Assembly (NCBI GenBank): GCA_012295275.1
Contig: CM022671.1
Location: 16,750,956-16,814,955 of the forward strand
DNA length: 64,000 nucleotides
Reading direction: 5' to 3'
From: Chrysomallon squamiferum
Lineage: Eukaryota; Mollusca; Gastropoda; Neomphalida; Peltospiridae
The translations under genes and the position numbers were made by a program. The notes under the pieces are model-generated. The model saw only the letters and a list, made by a program, of their open reading frames with translations. It was not told the DNA's origin and ran no database searches. This document shows, in pieces, positions 14,010-27,800 of the stretch (positions within the stretch are counted from its first letter, which is position 1; the number at the start of each line of letters is the position of its first letter).

Positions 14010-17000
14010 CACGCACACACACAGACATACTCACACCGACACACACATACACACATACACACACACACACGTAAGGAAACTTTATATCTTGAGGTAAATA
14101 ACTTTCATTAGCAGATGTCATATCTTTAAAAATTTCTCATTATGAAATTGGAAATTATAGCCTCCTCAACTGAAAAATTCTAAATATTGTTATTCTTTTG
14201 ATACTAGAAGTATTATTACACTTAAGCAGTAGTTGTAGAAATATTGGGTAGTGTTAAGCTTTATGATATTTAACTTTGTAAATAATATAGTTCAGATTTA
14301 ATTTTGTTTAGATATTTAGCAAAACTCTCTGTGTTGGTATAATACATGTATAAGAGGTAAAATTGTCGTAAATATTTTTGAATATATTATTCATTTCTGT
14401 TTAGCAGGGAACTTTAAAAACAAATGTAACAATATATACAATATTCAGTAAAATTGTCACACACATCACACATAAACACACACACACACACACGCACACA
14501 CACAGATTTAAATTTATTTTTTTATAATTATTTCTACATAGAATAAATAACAGAGTATTTTTATAGTATTCTAAATATTTAGAATGTAACTGTATGCATG
14601 CAGGAACATTTAAACAGGTAAGAGCTTAAAAATATGTAAGTATGTATGTTTACAGACACGTGCACACACACACACACACACACACACAAACATACATCAA
14701 TGTTTGAATGTTTAGTTTTAGTGAGAGTGTACGTGTCATACAGTTTATTAATTTTTTTAGATCTGTTGCTGGCAGCAGACCCCGACCTCCTTTACCCCAG
14801 AAGCCTCCAGTTGCTAAGAAACCTAATATAATCTCAGGTGCTTTGAGTTCTTTATTTCACCCAAACACAGTTTTTTGCGGCAAATTTTGAGTGTGTAAAT
14901 AACTAAATATATTAATTATGTGTTGATTTTGCCATATAAGGCGTAACATAACTAATACTGATTATGTTTTGTTAAATATATCTTTTTCTTTGTTAATAAA
15001 TTGTTTTGGTTTGTCTGTAATAGGCCTAACCTCTGAAATTATATTAAATGTTTGACTAAATATACCTTTTTGCTTACAAATATATTATCTAGGTTCTTTT
15101 TTTATAATTTTATAACTTATGAAATTCAGATTACTATTTACTAAATTTTCCCTTTTTCTTTGTAAATATATTAATTATAATTATTTATTTATTTATTTAT
15201 GTGTAAATCATAGCTTATGAAATGTAGATTATGTTTTATTAAATATTAAAAAGTGAAAAAACAAAACAAAAATATTTTATATAAATATATATATATAAAA
15301 AGAATATTTAATTATCTACAAATATTTAAATAGAAGTAGTAAGCTTTAATGCTTATAGCTTTGAGTGTAATTGTTACTGATTTTGCTTTTGACATTTTAA
15401 TGCAGCCATTCTCAACAGGGGCTACATTTCCCCATGGGAAATTTGACATATTTGAAGGGGGTACAGAAGCAAATTAGAAGGGGATTCTGTTTCTCTGTTT
15501 ATATTTTAGCTTTGTTTGACGGGGGCCCTTGACGCTGAGAAAAGATGCTAAAACAGTTGAAAATGGCTGCTTTTATAGCTCTCTTGATAATTTAAAAAAT
15601 TAATGTAATGCTTTCTGTGTTTTTGTTTTTTATGGGTTTTTTTTTTTAATGTGTGTGCATGATTAGTGTTTAATCTTTTCTAGGATCCCAATGTTTGTCA
15701 AAAACTCCAGCCTCTTGCACTGATCACAAAAGCACTAGCACTCACAGTAGAGAATTTGTCCACAAACATTTATCCAGCAGTTCTCCATCTTTACCAAACT
15801 CAGAAGTTAATGAAAGCTCTTTGAGTAACAACAGATTAGAGGGGAATAATTTGAGTAAATTTGTGAGTGTAAAAGACAGAACAAAAACACTTGGTTTGTA
15901 TGCTGCAGGAAAGAGCTTTTTTTACATAGATCAGAATGTAGAGCATGCATCTCCATCACAGGTTAATTCATCTACTAATGCATGTGATAAAAACAATGCA
16001 TGTGGCCATGCAATAGTGTCAAAGAAGTCTAGAACTAAGTCAGGCAAATTCCGTTTACCACTGATAGGTTTTCCTAAAAATGTTGAGTCTGTTTCAGAAA
16101 ATAATGTAAAATCAATGAAATCAAAGTGGTACACAGAGTTTGATTCTGATGACATTTCAAAAACTGATAAAGAAATGACTGCTCCAAATAAGGAAAACAT
16201 TATCATTACTAAAAATAGTACTGGTGATACTGATGAGACACAGGTTCAGAGTTCTGGTATAGAAAGCAGTGAAAATATTGAAGCAAAACCTAATTTTTCA
16301 GAAACTTCAAATAAAACAGAAACCCCCAGACCTCCTATCCCCAAGCCTAGTTCTAGAAAAGTTTCACATGATCCAGAACTTTCTCCAACGTCTACACCAA
16401 TGCCATCCAATAAAGTACCTCCACCACCAGTGCCAAGAAAACGAAGAAGTATTTTACCCAAGACGTCAAATGATGATAGTAACATATCATCTGAGCCACC
16501 AGAAAAGGAATGTCAGCCTGAAAATAAAGCATCAAAAGATTCTGAAGACCCCAAAAATTCACCTGTCTGTGAAACTAAGGATGGGAACAAGGATAAAAAA
16601 GAAAGTCCAAATGCATGTCTTCCAGAGAATGTTGAGAATGATAAACAGTCGAGCAATTCTGCAAATTTAGATAAATCAAACAATTTGTCTGACACTGGCA
16701 GAGTTAATGCAAATCTAGTGCCAAGGAAAAGAAGGAGTGTTTTACCCAAGTTAACAAGTGATGATGTTAAACAGTCACCAGATTCTGCGGATGAGGTTGA
16801 TCTAGTAGATAAGACATCAAGTCACAGTCAACAGGACAAAAACATGCCTGAAAGTGAAAATACAGATGGGAACAAAGAGAATCCAATCAAATGTTTGCCA
16901 GAAGTTGCAGAATGTGTTAAACAGTCAAACAAATCCCTAAATCTAGAAAAGCCAGATATTACTTCAGAGGATGGGAATGTAAATCTGGCTGATGATTCCA

Positions 17001-20000
17001 AAAAAGGATTTAACACTGACCATTCTTCTAATCAACAAGATAATGACAAAAATTCTGACATAGTTAACATGTCAAGACCAACTGGTATACCTCCACCTGT
17101 ACCTCAGAAGACAAAGAGAAAGCCTGCAAAACAAAAACCAGTTGATTCTGGCAAATCAAAGCCAACACATGAAAACAATGATTCAAAAGATGTGTCTTCT
17201 TCCATTGTGACAAAAGAAACACATGAAAAACATGGCACAAATGAATACCATCCTAATACAGAATCTGAGACCAGTACTGGACATAATGACACAAAAATAA
17301 AAACAGACACAGGAACAAATGATAAATGTCTGGTTGACTCAGTTAAGTTGGAAGAAAGCAACAAGTCTGAGGACACTAACAAAGAGAAACAAATGGACCT
17401 AACAGCATTAAAAACTGACAGTCATAAAGTAAATCTGACTGACTCAGTTACTTTTGCTGAAAAACAAGCACAGAACAGTAAAATGTCACCACAGATTAAC
17501 ACAGATGTACAGGATAATAATTTCCAAAGTGCTGGTAATGATTCTTTTAGCCACTCAGATTCAGTTAAATTGTGTGAATCTTTTCCACAACCTGATTCAG
17601 TTGCTCAAATACCAGAGACCTGTGATATGCTAAAGGAGATTGAAGACTTGCTTAATCAAAAACTGAGAGATGTTGGACTATTTTCAGATAACATTTTAAA
17701 AGATTCATCTGATGATGTCTCTAATGATTGTGAAAAGTCAGCTTGGTCAAGTCGACCTAAATCTGAGAGTTTTTCCAGTGCCTTGCCATCGAGACCACCT
17801 AGACCTAAACGGGATGCTTCTAAAAAGATGAAAAAGGTCAGCAGCTTGGATCTTCAGGATTCCCAGCATTCTGATGCAAGTTCTTGTGATTCAGCCAGTG
17901 AATCTCAAAAAAAGATATGTCCACCTAAACCAAAAAGAACATTACCTCCTCGTGTGAACCGTAGTCAGTCTGATGTGTCTGGAATGAAGTCACTGATTGT
18001 ACAGTTAGAAAACAGTTTTGATGGTTCAAGACCTGCTGTTCCACCTAGGAATGAATCGCAGACATTTGAAGAACCTCCACCATTACCACCAAGAAACAGC
18101 TTCAGATGTAATTCCCTTGACTTGTCAAGTAAAAGGCCAATTTCACTTCCTGAAGACTTCAAAAATGATGCAACCAAAACTGCTCCTTTTGCAAAACCAC
18201 CAAGAAATGTGAGAAGACCAAGCAGAAAGGCACCACCTCCGCCATCTCACCCTCCAGGTCAGACATCTGATGTGACAGTCACTCCTGGTAAACTTTCAGC
18301 TTCAGTATGTACAACTGATAAAGGTTTGGAATCTGAAAAACGTGAATCTTACAGAAAGGATGGATCAGTCACTGAGGATCACGAGTACCATGAAATACCA
18401 GACTCTGCAAATAAAAAAGATGAAGAACCAACAGCTCCAGTGAAAGAAATCACACCACCTCCAGAACTTCCTCCAAGAAGTGTAAATATGAAAAGTGCCT
18501 CACAGACAATTACATCTAATGGAAGTGATTCTGGTTCCATCAGATCTGCGAGTAATTCTAAACTGGAAAGTGATGATTCATCCTCAGTTTGCAGTAGCCA
18601 GAGTTCAGTATCTCCAGTTAAACCAGTAGATTCAGCTAAACCTGTTGATACCTCGGCCTCTGAATCCCCCTCGTTGTCTGTGAGGGCAAACCGACCGAGC
18701 AGCGTGAGCAGCACCAACTCAGAATGTGGCTCATGCGAGAACGTCAGCCGCATGAACGACCTCAGCAGTGCTTCTGACGATGACGATGAAGATAAACAGG
18801 TTTGTTATCTTTTTATTTGTATTTTATATTTTATTTATTTATTTATTCATTTATTAAATTTTTAATTTATTTATTGTTTAGTTTTTATTTATTTATTTAT
18901 TTATTGTCTTCATTAAAAAAATGTATTTATGTAGTTTTTTATTTATTGATTGTCTTCATAAATGTTTTTACTTTATTAGATTTTAATAAATTAATTAATG
19001 ATTACATTATTAATTTTATGGAATTACATACATTTAAAATCAATTCATGTTAATATTTGATTTAAAGATATAGACAGACTGAAGAATATTTCTTTCCTTG
19101 ATGATTATAATTCTGATTGATATCAATTTTTAAAAAAATGTTTTACATTTGAGAAAAAAAATGATGTTATTTTTGAGATTCTTCAGATCAAAATAATAAT
19201 ATAATTATTATTAATATCTGATTATTTGAAGGTTAATAAGAAAGCCAAGAAGACAAAGTACATTGCTAAAGAAATCATGGAGTCTGAAGCTGTGTTTGTT
19301 GATGTTTTGAAATTGCTCAATATTGTAAGTTCATTAAAATCATTGTACAGAATGTTCTTGGTTTTATACGTTACACAGTTTTAATAAAAAAAAAGAAAGA
19401 AAAAGAAAGCACATATTTCATACACTAGTGCAATAATTACATAGGTAATATCAGGTAAAACAGATCCAGCATAATCAGTGTGTGTGTGTGTGTGTGCTTG
19501 TGCTTGTCTGTGTACACCAGTATATATTCAGACACAAAATATTATGTAAAATACTACGTACATAAATTAAATCATTATTTGTATATTTTATTATGAAGCA
19601 TGACAATACTGTTAAAACTATTTAAAAAAACGTATATATGTGTTTGTGTATATTTGGATATCTTAAAATATGTCTTTGATGAATATTATAGGATTTTCGG
19701 GTTGCTGTATCCAAAGAAATTGAGAATATTGACCGACCTGTGATACCCAGTGAAACCTTGAACAAAATCCTGGATTACTTGCCACAGTTACAGAGTATCA
19801 ACGAAGATTTACTCAAAGATATTAAAGATAGATTAGAACACTGGTGAGAAAGTTGCTAAACTCCAGCTTGAAGCCTAAAATTAATGAGTCTCTTTGTATA
19901 TAAAAAAAAAAATGTTCATATTTAGTTGCCTTTTCTAAGAGAAAGACAGAAAGAATTAGTAGGCAGAAAGGAAATTGAAATGATGATTAAAGTTTTTCAA

Positions 20001-21861
20001 AAAATTACCCTGAAATTATTTACCAGTTACCCATATAAAATCTGTTTAAAAAAATCCAACAAACCCCCCCCACACAAAAATAACACACATCCTATCACAT
20101 TATAAATAGTCTTAATCTGTCTTCACTTTTCACTCAAAACAAGAATTTGAACTGTCCACTATTCTGGTTTTTCTCTTTTTTTTTCTTGTATGTCACATAT
20201 GTACAAGAGTTAAAAAAAAAAAAAAAGGCTCATATCATCTTTTGCTTAATTTTTAGGGATGAATGTCCAAAAATTGCCGATGTTTTTGTGAAGAAAGGAC
20301 CATTTCTTAAGCTGTATTCATCCTACATTCGTAACTTTGAAAATGCCACAACTCTGCTGGATGAATCGTGCAAGAAGTATGCATCATTTGCAGCCTGTGT
20401 TAAAGAGTTTGAGGTAAAAAGTTGAAAAATCTGAGTTACATTTTGGATATTCCCTTGATTTAACTAACTGAATAGAAATGTTTATGCATATCTGATAGTT
20501 AGAGACAAATTTTATTTGGTGGAAACAATAATTGATATTGTGTGGCCTATAGTTTTGTCTTTGTTCTGGTAAAACCTATTAATAGATGTTATTGCTTCTT
20601 TTTTTTCTTTTTTTAACAAGAGTTCTTTTATTTATTAATTTATTAATGTAAAGGCTACAAGCTATTTAAACTATTTTTAAGTGAAATGTTTGATTTTTTT
20701 GTACTCATTGTTGTTGTTTTTTAAGTGATGCAGTGAAGTTCCTCAGTCTTGTTTTATAACAGTGACAATAAAAAAAAAAGTGACTTACACGATTTTTGAT
20801 TTTTTAATAATTAAATTGACATTTTTGTGTTCACTTCTGCAGAGGAGCCCTCGATGTGCAAATCTAGCCTTGAAACACTACATGTTAAAACCCATTCAGA
20901 GAATACCACAGTACAGACTGCTGTTACAGGGTAGGCACATCATTACAAAATATTCATATTATTTACTAAACTATTTCTTACTGAATTTGTTTAGCAGTTT
21001 TCTCTTTCAGTTTCTGTTTCTGTTTCTTTTTATTTAAATTTCATTTAAAGCTAGTTAATTGTACTGATTTATAGACAGCTTTGAAAATATAGATATGAAA
21101 AAGTCATCAGTAAAAAATAATTATGAAAAATAATGTTTCAGAGATTAATATGAATATTTTCAGTATAAAATGAGAAAGGCAGCACAAAAAATTAAATTAT
21201 GAAAAAATTTGTTTCAAAGATAAATGTGAATACTTTCAATATAAAATACAAAAGGCAACATTTAAAAAAAAAATTGTAGTAATGAGAGATAATTTGTTTC
21301 AGAGATGGATGTGACTATTTTTTATAATTTATTGAAAAATTATTTCTGACATTTCAGATTATAAGAAGAACCTATCTGAAGATTCACCTGACTATAACAA
21401 CACTATAAGTATGTTTTATTTATCAACATTTTATTTAAAAAAAATTTCATTATCTTTATTCAAAATAAGTCACAAAATGAACACTTTAAAAAGATCAGCA
21501 GAATGATATTGTATAAACAAAACAACAAAAACAGTTATTTATATTTGATAAAAGAATATTAGAAGACAAGTACAGAACATTGTTAATTTTATGGTAAAAA
21601 TTATGTATAAATTGCTAAATACAGGAAGAATTTTAACTGGAACACATTTTCCCACATACCCACAGTCACAGCATTAATTTAAATAAACGGTTAAATTTGT
21701 GTGTGTGCACGTATCTATTGTATATATAGAAGATTGAATTTCAAATTTATAAACATTCATTATTATTATTATTATTATTTTTGATTATAGATCATTATTT
21801 ACATATTGATTTATTAAATATTTTTGATTATTGACCAGTAGTGATTATTATTTTTATTCAT

Positions 21862-21893
<32 letters not shown>

Positions 21894-24800
21894 ATCAAAT
21901 TCTTTTTTCTTTTTTTTTTTTTACATCAAAACAGTTCCACAATCATTTATCTCTTGCACAGTGTTTGCATTTAAATAGGTGATTTTATTTTATTTTATTT
22001 TATTATTATATTTTTAAAAATCATTTTATTTAAATTTTTGCAGCTGCTCTGAACATTGTGAGCGAGGTAGCTGACCATGCAAATGAAAGTATGAGACATG
22101 GAGTAAGTTATTATTTTAACTGTAATCATTCCTGAAAGAATAAATAAACCGGGGAATTCTTAATCAGTAGATTTTAATACAAAAATATTCTGTATTGAAA
22201 TCTTAAAAGATCATAGTCACCTTATTTGATTAAAGGAATTCTATAGCTTTCATTTGAAATACAAGGTGTTAAAATATTCAGTATTTGATTAACCGGATTC
22301 TGTAGCTTAGATTTGAAATGCAAGATATCAAAAATATTCAGTATTGAAAGGTTATAGTCAACTTATTTGATTAAAGGGATTCTATAGCTTAGTTTTGAAA
22401 TGCAAGATGTTAAAATATTCAGGGTTTGATTAAAGGGATTACACAGCTTAGAATTAACATACAAGATGTTAAAATATTTAGTATTTGACTAAAGGGATTC
22501 TATAGTTTAAATCTAAGAAATATAAGATTTTCAGGATTTTATTAAAGGAATTCTATAGCTTAGTTTTGAAATGCAAAATGCTAAAATATTCGGTATTAAA
22601 ATGTTTATTTGATTAAAGGGATTCTGTACCTTAGATTTGAAATACAAGATGTTAAAATATTTGGTATTAAAATATTTATATAGAATAAAGGAATTCTATA
22701 GCTTAGATCTGAAATAGAAAATGATAAAATATTCAGTATTAAAAGGTTATAGTCAACTTATTTGATTAAAGGAACACTGTGGCCATGACACAAAATGTAA
22801 TGTTTTATTATGCAGTCGACTGTGAGAAAATAAATATTTATTAATATCTTAGTTTTATACAGCTAATCATCAAAGTTAGATTCATTCAGATGAAGCAAGT
22901 TGGCAATTCTACGTATTAGTGTGGCTGACATAATTTATGTATCTGTTACTATAAAGAAAATGATTCTTTGTAGGATGAAGTTCAAGAGATGATGGAGATA
23001 CAGCATTCTTTGATTGGTCAGTTTGAAGTCATTCAACCAGGAAGGGTAGGTTTTCAGTTAATTAATTTAAATTCAGTACAAAAATTTTAAAAGTAGATTT
23101 TCACTTAAACCTGTTAAAGGCTTTTTATAAATTATAATAATAATAATAAAAAAAAACATGAAAGGAAATATTTTAATTAAATGTTTTTTTTTTTATTAAT
23201 ATCAATTTTATTTATAATATATTAGATATTTAATTTGAAATTATTTTTATTTTTATTTTATTATTTTTTTATTTTTTTTTATTTAATCTGATAAAGGTTG
23301 AGAATTTATATTTTGTGATATTCTTTATGTAATAAAAAAAAAAAATTTAAAAAAAAATTATTTTGTGCTTTCTGTCAACTTGAAACTCAAAGACTAAGAG
23401 TTATTTTCTCCATAGTTTTATTATGTTGTTATTATATTTAGCTGTTTATCTCTCATAATTTCAGTCTTTGATCAAAAAAGGAGAACTGATGAAACTATCC
23501 AGAAAGGAGAAACAACCCAGGATGTTTTTCTTGGTAAATAACACCTGAAAAATCTTTAATGGCAAAGTTGTTTGAAGTCTGTCATGTATGTCAGGAAATA
23601 CTCTAATTGTACTGAAGTTTTAATAACATAACTAAAATAACTGAGGCTTTTAAATTATGGCCAAAGACAATTAAATGTTTTAGAAGATTTTTCTATTTCT
23701 TTATTTTTGATAAAAAAATTTAAAAAAAAAAAATAAAAAGCTATGTCATGAGAAAAACATAAATACATTTGTGATTTCAAAATTAGTGGTTGATTTTTAA
23801 TAATTTATTTTATAATGGTTATTTGTTTTAAATATATATATATATATCATTATAAGGAGAAATAATAAATTCTAAACTGAGTTGTTATTATTTGTGATAA
23901 TCAAGTATAAAACAGTATTTCTCATTCTGCATGTAGTTCACTGATGTGTTGTTGTACACTACACCAACAGCCACTGGATACAGACTGAACAACATTCTCC
24001 CATTGATAGGCATGAAAGTGTCGTCAGTAAGTGAATTTTCACTTTTTTATTTTCAGTTCTGTAATATTTTTAATTAAGTTAATTTATAAGGTTTACCTAA
24101 AGGATATTCTAAAATAATGAAATGCTGAAATGTGTTCCCAAACAGTATTCTACCAGTGATAAGGCATATAAGTGTCTTCAGCAAGTAACACTTCACTTTT
24201 CTTTACAGTTCTGAAATATTTTTAAATGTCTTCAAATATTGAATTGCTGAAGTGTGTACCCAAACAATATTCTGCCTTTGAAAAAGTGTCTTCATTAAGC
24301 AACTCTTCAGTTTTCTTTTCAGTTCTGAAATATTTTTAAATAAGCTAATTTATTACAAAAAAATAAACTGTGGCAAAAAGAATTCAATAATTTCAAAATA
24401 AAAATATTTGCCTTTTGTTTTGTTATGGAAAATCATATATTATTTTGTTTGTCTTTCACAAATAACTATAGACAAGCCAACAGCAGATGAATATGGAAAT
24501 GAGTTCAGCATTCTCATTTATCGGTTCAGAGATCATTCAATTAAAAGCTTTTGACAAATAAATATACACACAAAAGAAACAACTGGCACATTGACTTTTT
24601 GATTTTTCAATATGTTGTAATATAATGGAAAAAAAAAAAAAAAAAACTCAAAAATAGAAAGAAAAAAAAATCCCAGTATTTGTTTTTTAAAAAAAATAGT
24701 ATTTTTTGTTTTCCTAGTACTGACAAACCAAGAGATTTTGAGTTCATTCTCAGAATATTAACAGGTTACAAAACACACACAGAAGAAACAATTTTTTTTT

Positions 24801-27800
24801 GACTTTTTTTTCATCAATATTTGGAAGATCACAAATCCCATTGCTTGTTTTATAACAAGTTATAAATTTTCTATGAAATGTTAAAAACATGAATAAATCT
24901 TATGGATGTTATCAAATTTTTTTTTTTTTTTTTTTTTTTATATATTTGGAAGATCACAAATATTGCTAATTTATTATTGAAGTCTATGAAATGTTAAAAA
25001 CATTAATAAATCTAATGGATTAGTGGAATTCATTTTTTTTTTTTTTTTTTTTTTTTTAGCACTCCTAAAGAGAGGACTGAGTGGATGACAGCTTTAACAA
25101 ATGCTATAAAAAAGATGACAGAGAGACGAGACACATTTCACTCAAAGGAAAAAGGAGCCCAGGTAAAATATCTACAACTAGAGACAAATTAATTTGAATT
25201 GAAAATATATGTGTGTGTGTGTATATGTGTGTGTGAGTGTGTTTGAAGTTTGTGATGTGTATGTGTGCATAAAAAAGAATGAAAGTATTAAAATATAACT
25301 ATGTATTTGTTTTATTCATGTTTCTTTAATTATTTATTGTTTGTTTTTTCTTAAGTCACTTGTTTTCTTGAAGTTTACCAATTTTAATTATGTTAAGATA
25401 GATAAGTATGGCACTTTAAAAAAAAAAAAAAACGCCTAGATACATACACAGACACACACACAATGTTTACCACAAAAACATTTCTTTCATTATATTATTC
25501 TGTAAAAATTAATTTCTATATCTATATACATTTTTCTTTATTCATTTTTCTTTTTTTCTTTTCTTTTATTTTTTTTTTTTTTTTTTTGCCATTTGTACAT
25601 TTTTTTTTTTTGCCATTTATAAATTGCTTTTGTTTGCTTTTCAAATTACTTTTTCCCTGTAATAGACTTTCTTGCTGGACAAGGATTTTGTCCTGGGTCA
25701 TAAAGCCCCCTCTGGGTGCCTGACCGGAGGGTCACCATGTGCATGCTGTGTCTTGGTGAATTTACCATAACCTGGCGCAGACATCACTGCCGTGCATGTG
25801 GCAGGGTGAGTTGATAACGCTTTACACACATACATACCAAAACAAAATGTATTATAAATCAAAGTATTTAAATCTACATGTAGCAAAGGATAGTGTTCAT
25901 AATGCTTTACACGTATGTTTTGTTTTTTTAAAGTATAGTAAATTGAAGTATCTGAATTTACATATAGCAGTCCATGTGTTTATAATGCTTTACACATGTT
26001 TAAAAAAAACCAGAAATATTATAAATTGAAGTATTTAAATCTACATATAGCAGTGGATGTGTTCATAATGTTTTACACAAACTCATAAAAAAAAGGTATT
26101 ATAACTTGAAATATTTAAATCTACATACCACAGTGGATGGGGTTCATAATGCTTTACATTTATTCAGAGAAAAGTATTATAAGAATAAATTACCAATATC
26201 TACACATAGAAGCTGATCAGGTTGTTAAAAGTAAATATTTTTAACATTTTTATAATGTTTTTAATTCCATGCCTGACAGTTATCTATTTGTATGGCTTTT
26301 ATATTATTTAAAAGTTCAGTATATTTAAGAAGGACAACAGCTCTATCTAATTTCTGCTTTGAATTCCTAGCTTTTGTTATACATACATATATGTGTATAT
26401 ATATATATATATCAGTATTTATCTTTGCTTGTATTTGATGCTGTATATTACATCATCTATATTTGTATTAAACATTAGTTTTTGTGTGCCTGCCAGTCTG
26501 TCTACCTATCTATATACTATATATTTATTTATTTATTTATAATCTTTACTGTAACATGCTTTAGTAAATGTATCATTCTTAAATCATATTTTCCTTTCCA
26601 AACTGAAATATGTATTTAAAAAAAAAAAAAAATTTAATGGTATATTTTTCACCTGACACACATTTTAAAAAATTGCATTGTACAGATAGTATGTGGCTAT
26701 TGTTCAGAAAACAAAGCACCTCTACGCTACTTGAAATATCGTCCTGATAGAGTCTGTGATGAGTGCTTTGAAAAGTTACAGAAAGGTATTTTTAATCTTT
26801 GATTTATTTACTAACAAACAATTCAGTTACACGATAACATTACAATTATTTGTTTAGTTTAGGTTTATCACACTTGTATGATTCAAGATTCATGTGAATA
26901 AATCAGTGTATCGGTATTGCATCATGCAGATCTATATTTAGGTTATTTCATTCATTAAAATTTATTAATTTTTTTATTATCATCTTAACGTGTTGCTTAT
27001 AAGCAAAATCAGTTTTATTTTGCTGTTTTTGGAGGAAAAAAAAAAGAACAAATAATAAAACAAAAATCAGTCCAGGCTTATACAACATTGTCACTGAAAA
27101 ATATTCTAAAATGTTCAAAATTTTCTTTACAAATTTGACGTGTTTCATTCAGAAATTGAAGACAAAGAAGGCTCTGGTGAAACTACTGAAGATGTTACCT
27201 TCAGTAGCCATGAAGGGGCCACTCCAGCTAAAGTTAGTCTAAGCACAATAAAAGAACGTTTTCAGAAAATACGCTGGAGTGGCCGAGGTCGTAAGAAGTA
27301 CGCACCGTCAAGAGCAGCAGTCTTAAAAGAGGTAGACATTTTTATTTATTTGTCTGTGAGTACTGAACTGTTTTATATTTTGATGATTTTGGAAGTGGAT
27401 TTTTTTTTTTTTTTTTTCTTCATTAAGCTTAGGTTTAAAAAAGACATAGACATTTTGTTTCTTTTGTATGTCAATGTGCACCTGTTTTATGTTTCGATGA
27501 TTTTGGAAGTGAATGTTTTTATAAAACTTTTTTTTTTTTTTTTTTTTTTTTTTGTGAAGCTTAGGTTTAAAAAGAGGTAGACATTTTGGTTTATTTGTCT
27601 ATCAGTATGGAACTATTTAATGTTCTGACAATTTTGGAAGTAGACATTTCATTTATTTAAAAAAAAAAAAGTAAAGTTTTCATTTAAAAAGAGGTAGACA
27701 TTTTGGTTTATTTGTCTATGAGTATGGAACTATTTCATGTTTTGATGATTTTGGACTGGCCTTTGATTTGATTTTTGATTTGAAAAAATTAAAAAGAGAT

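Noticed and set aside
15931-18753. Several minus-strand and alternate-frame open stretches inside the large FGD exon.
   Set aside because: They overlap a 3.1-kb coding exon with recognised SH3-ligand motifs and correct splice phases; shadow frames only.
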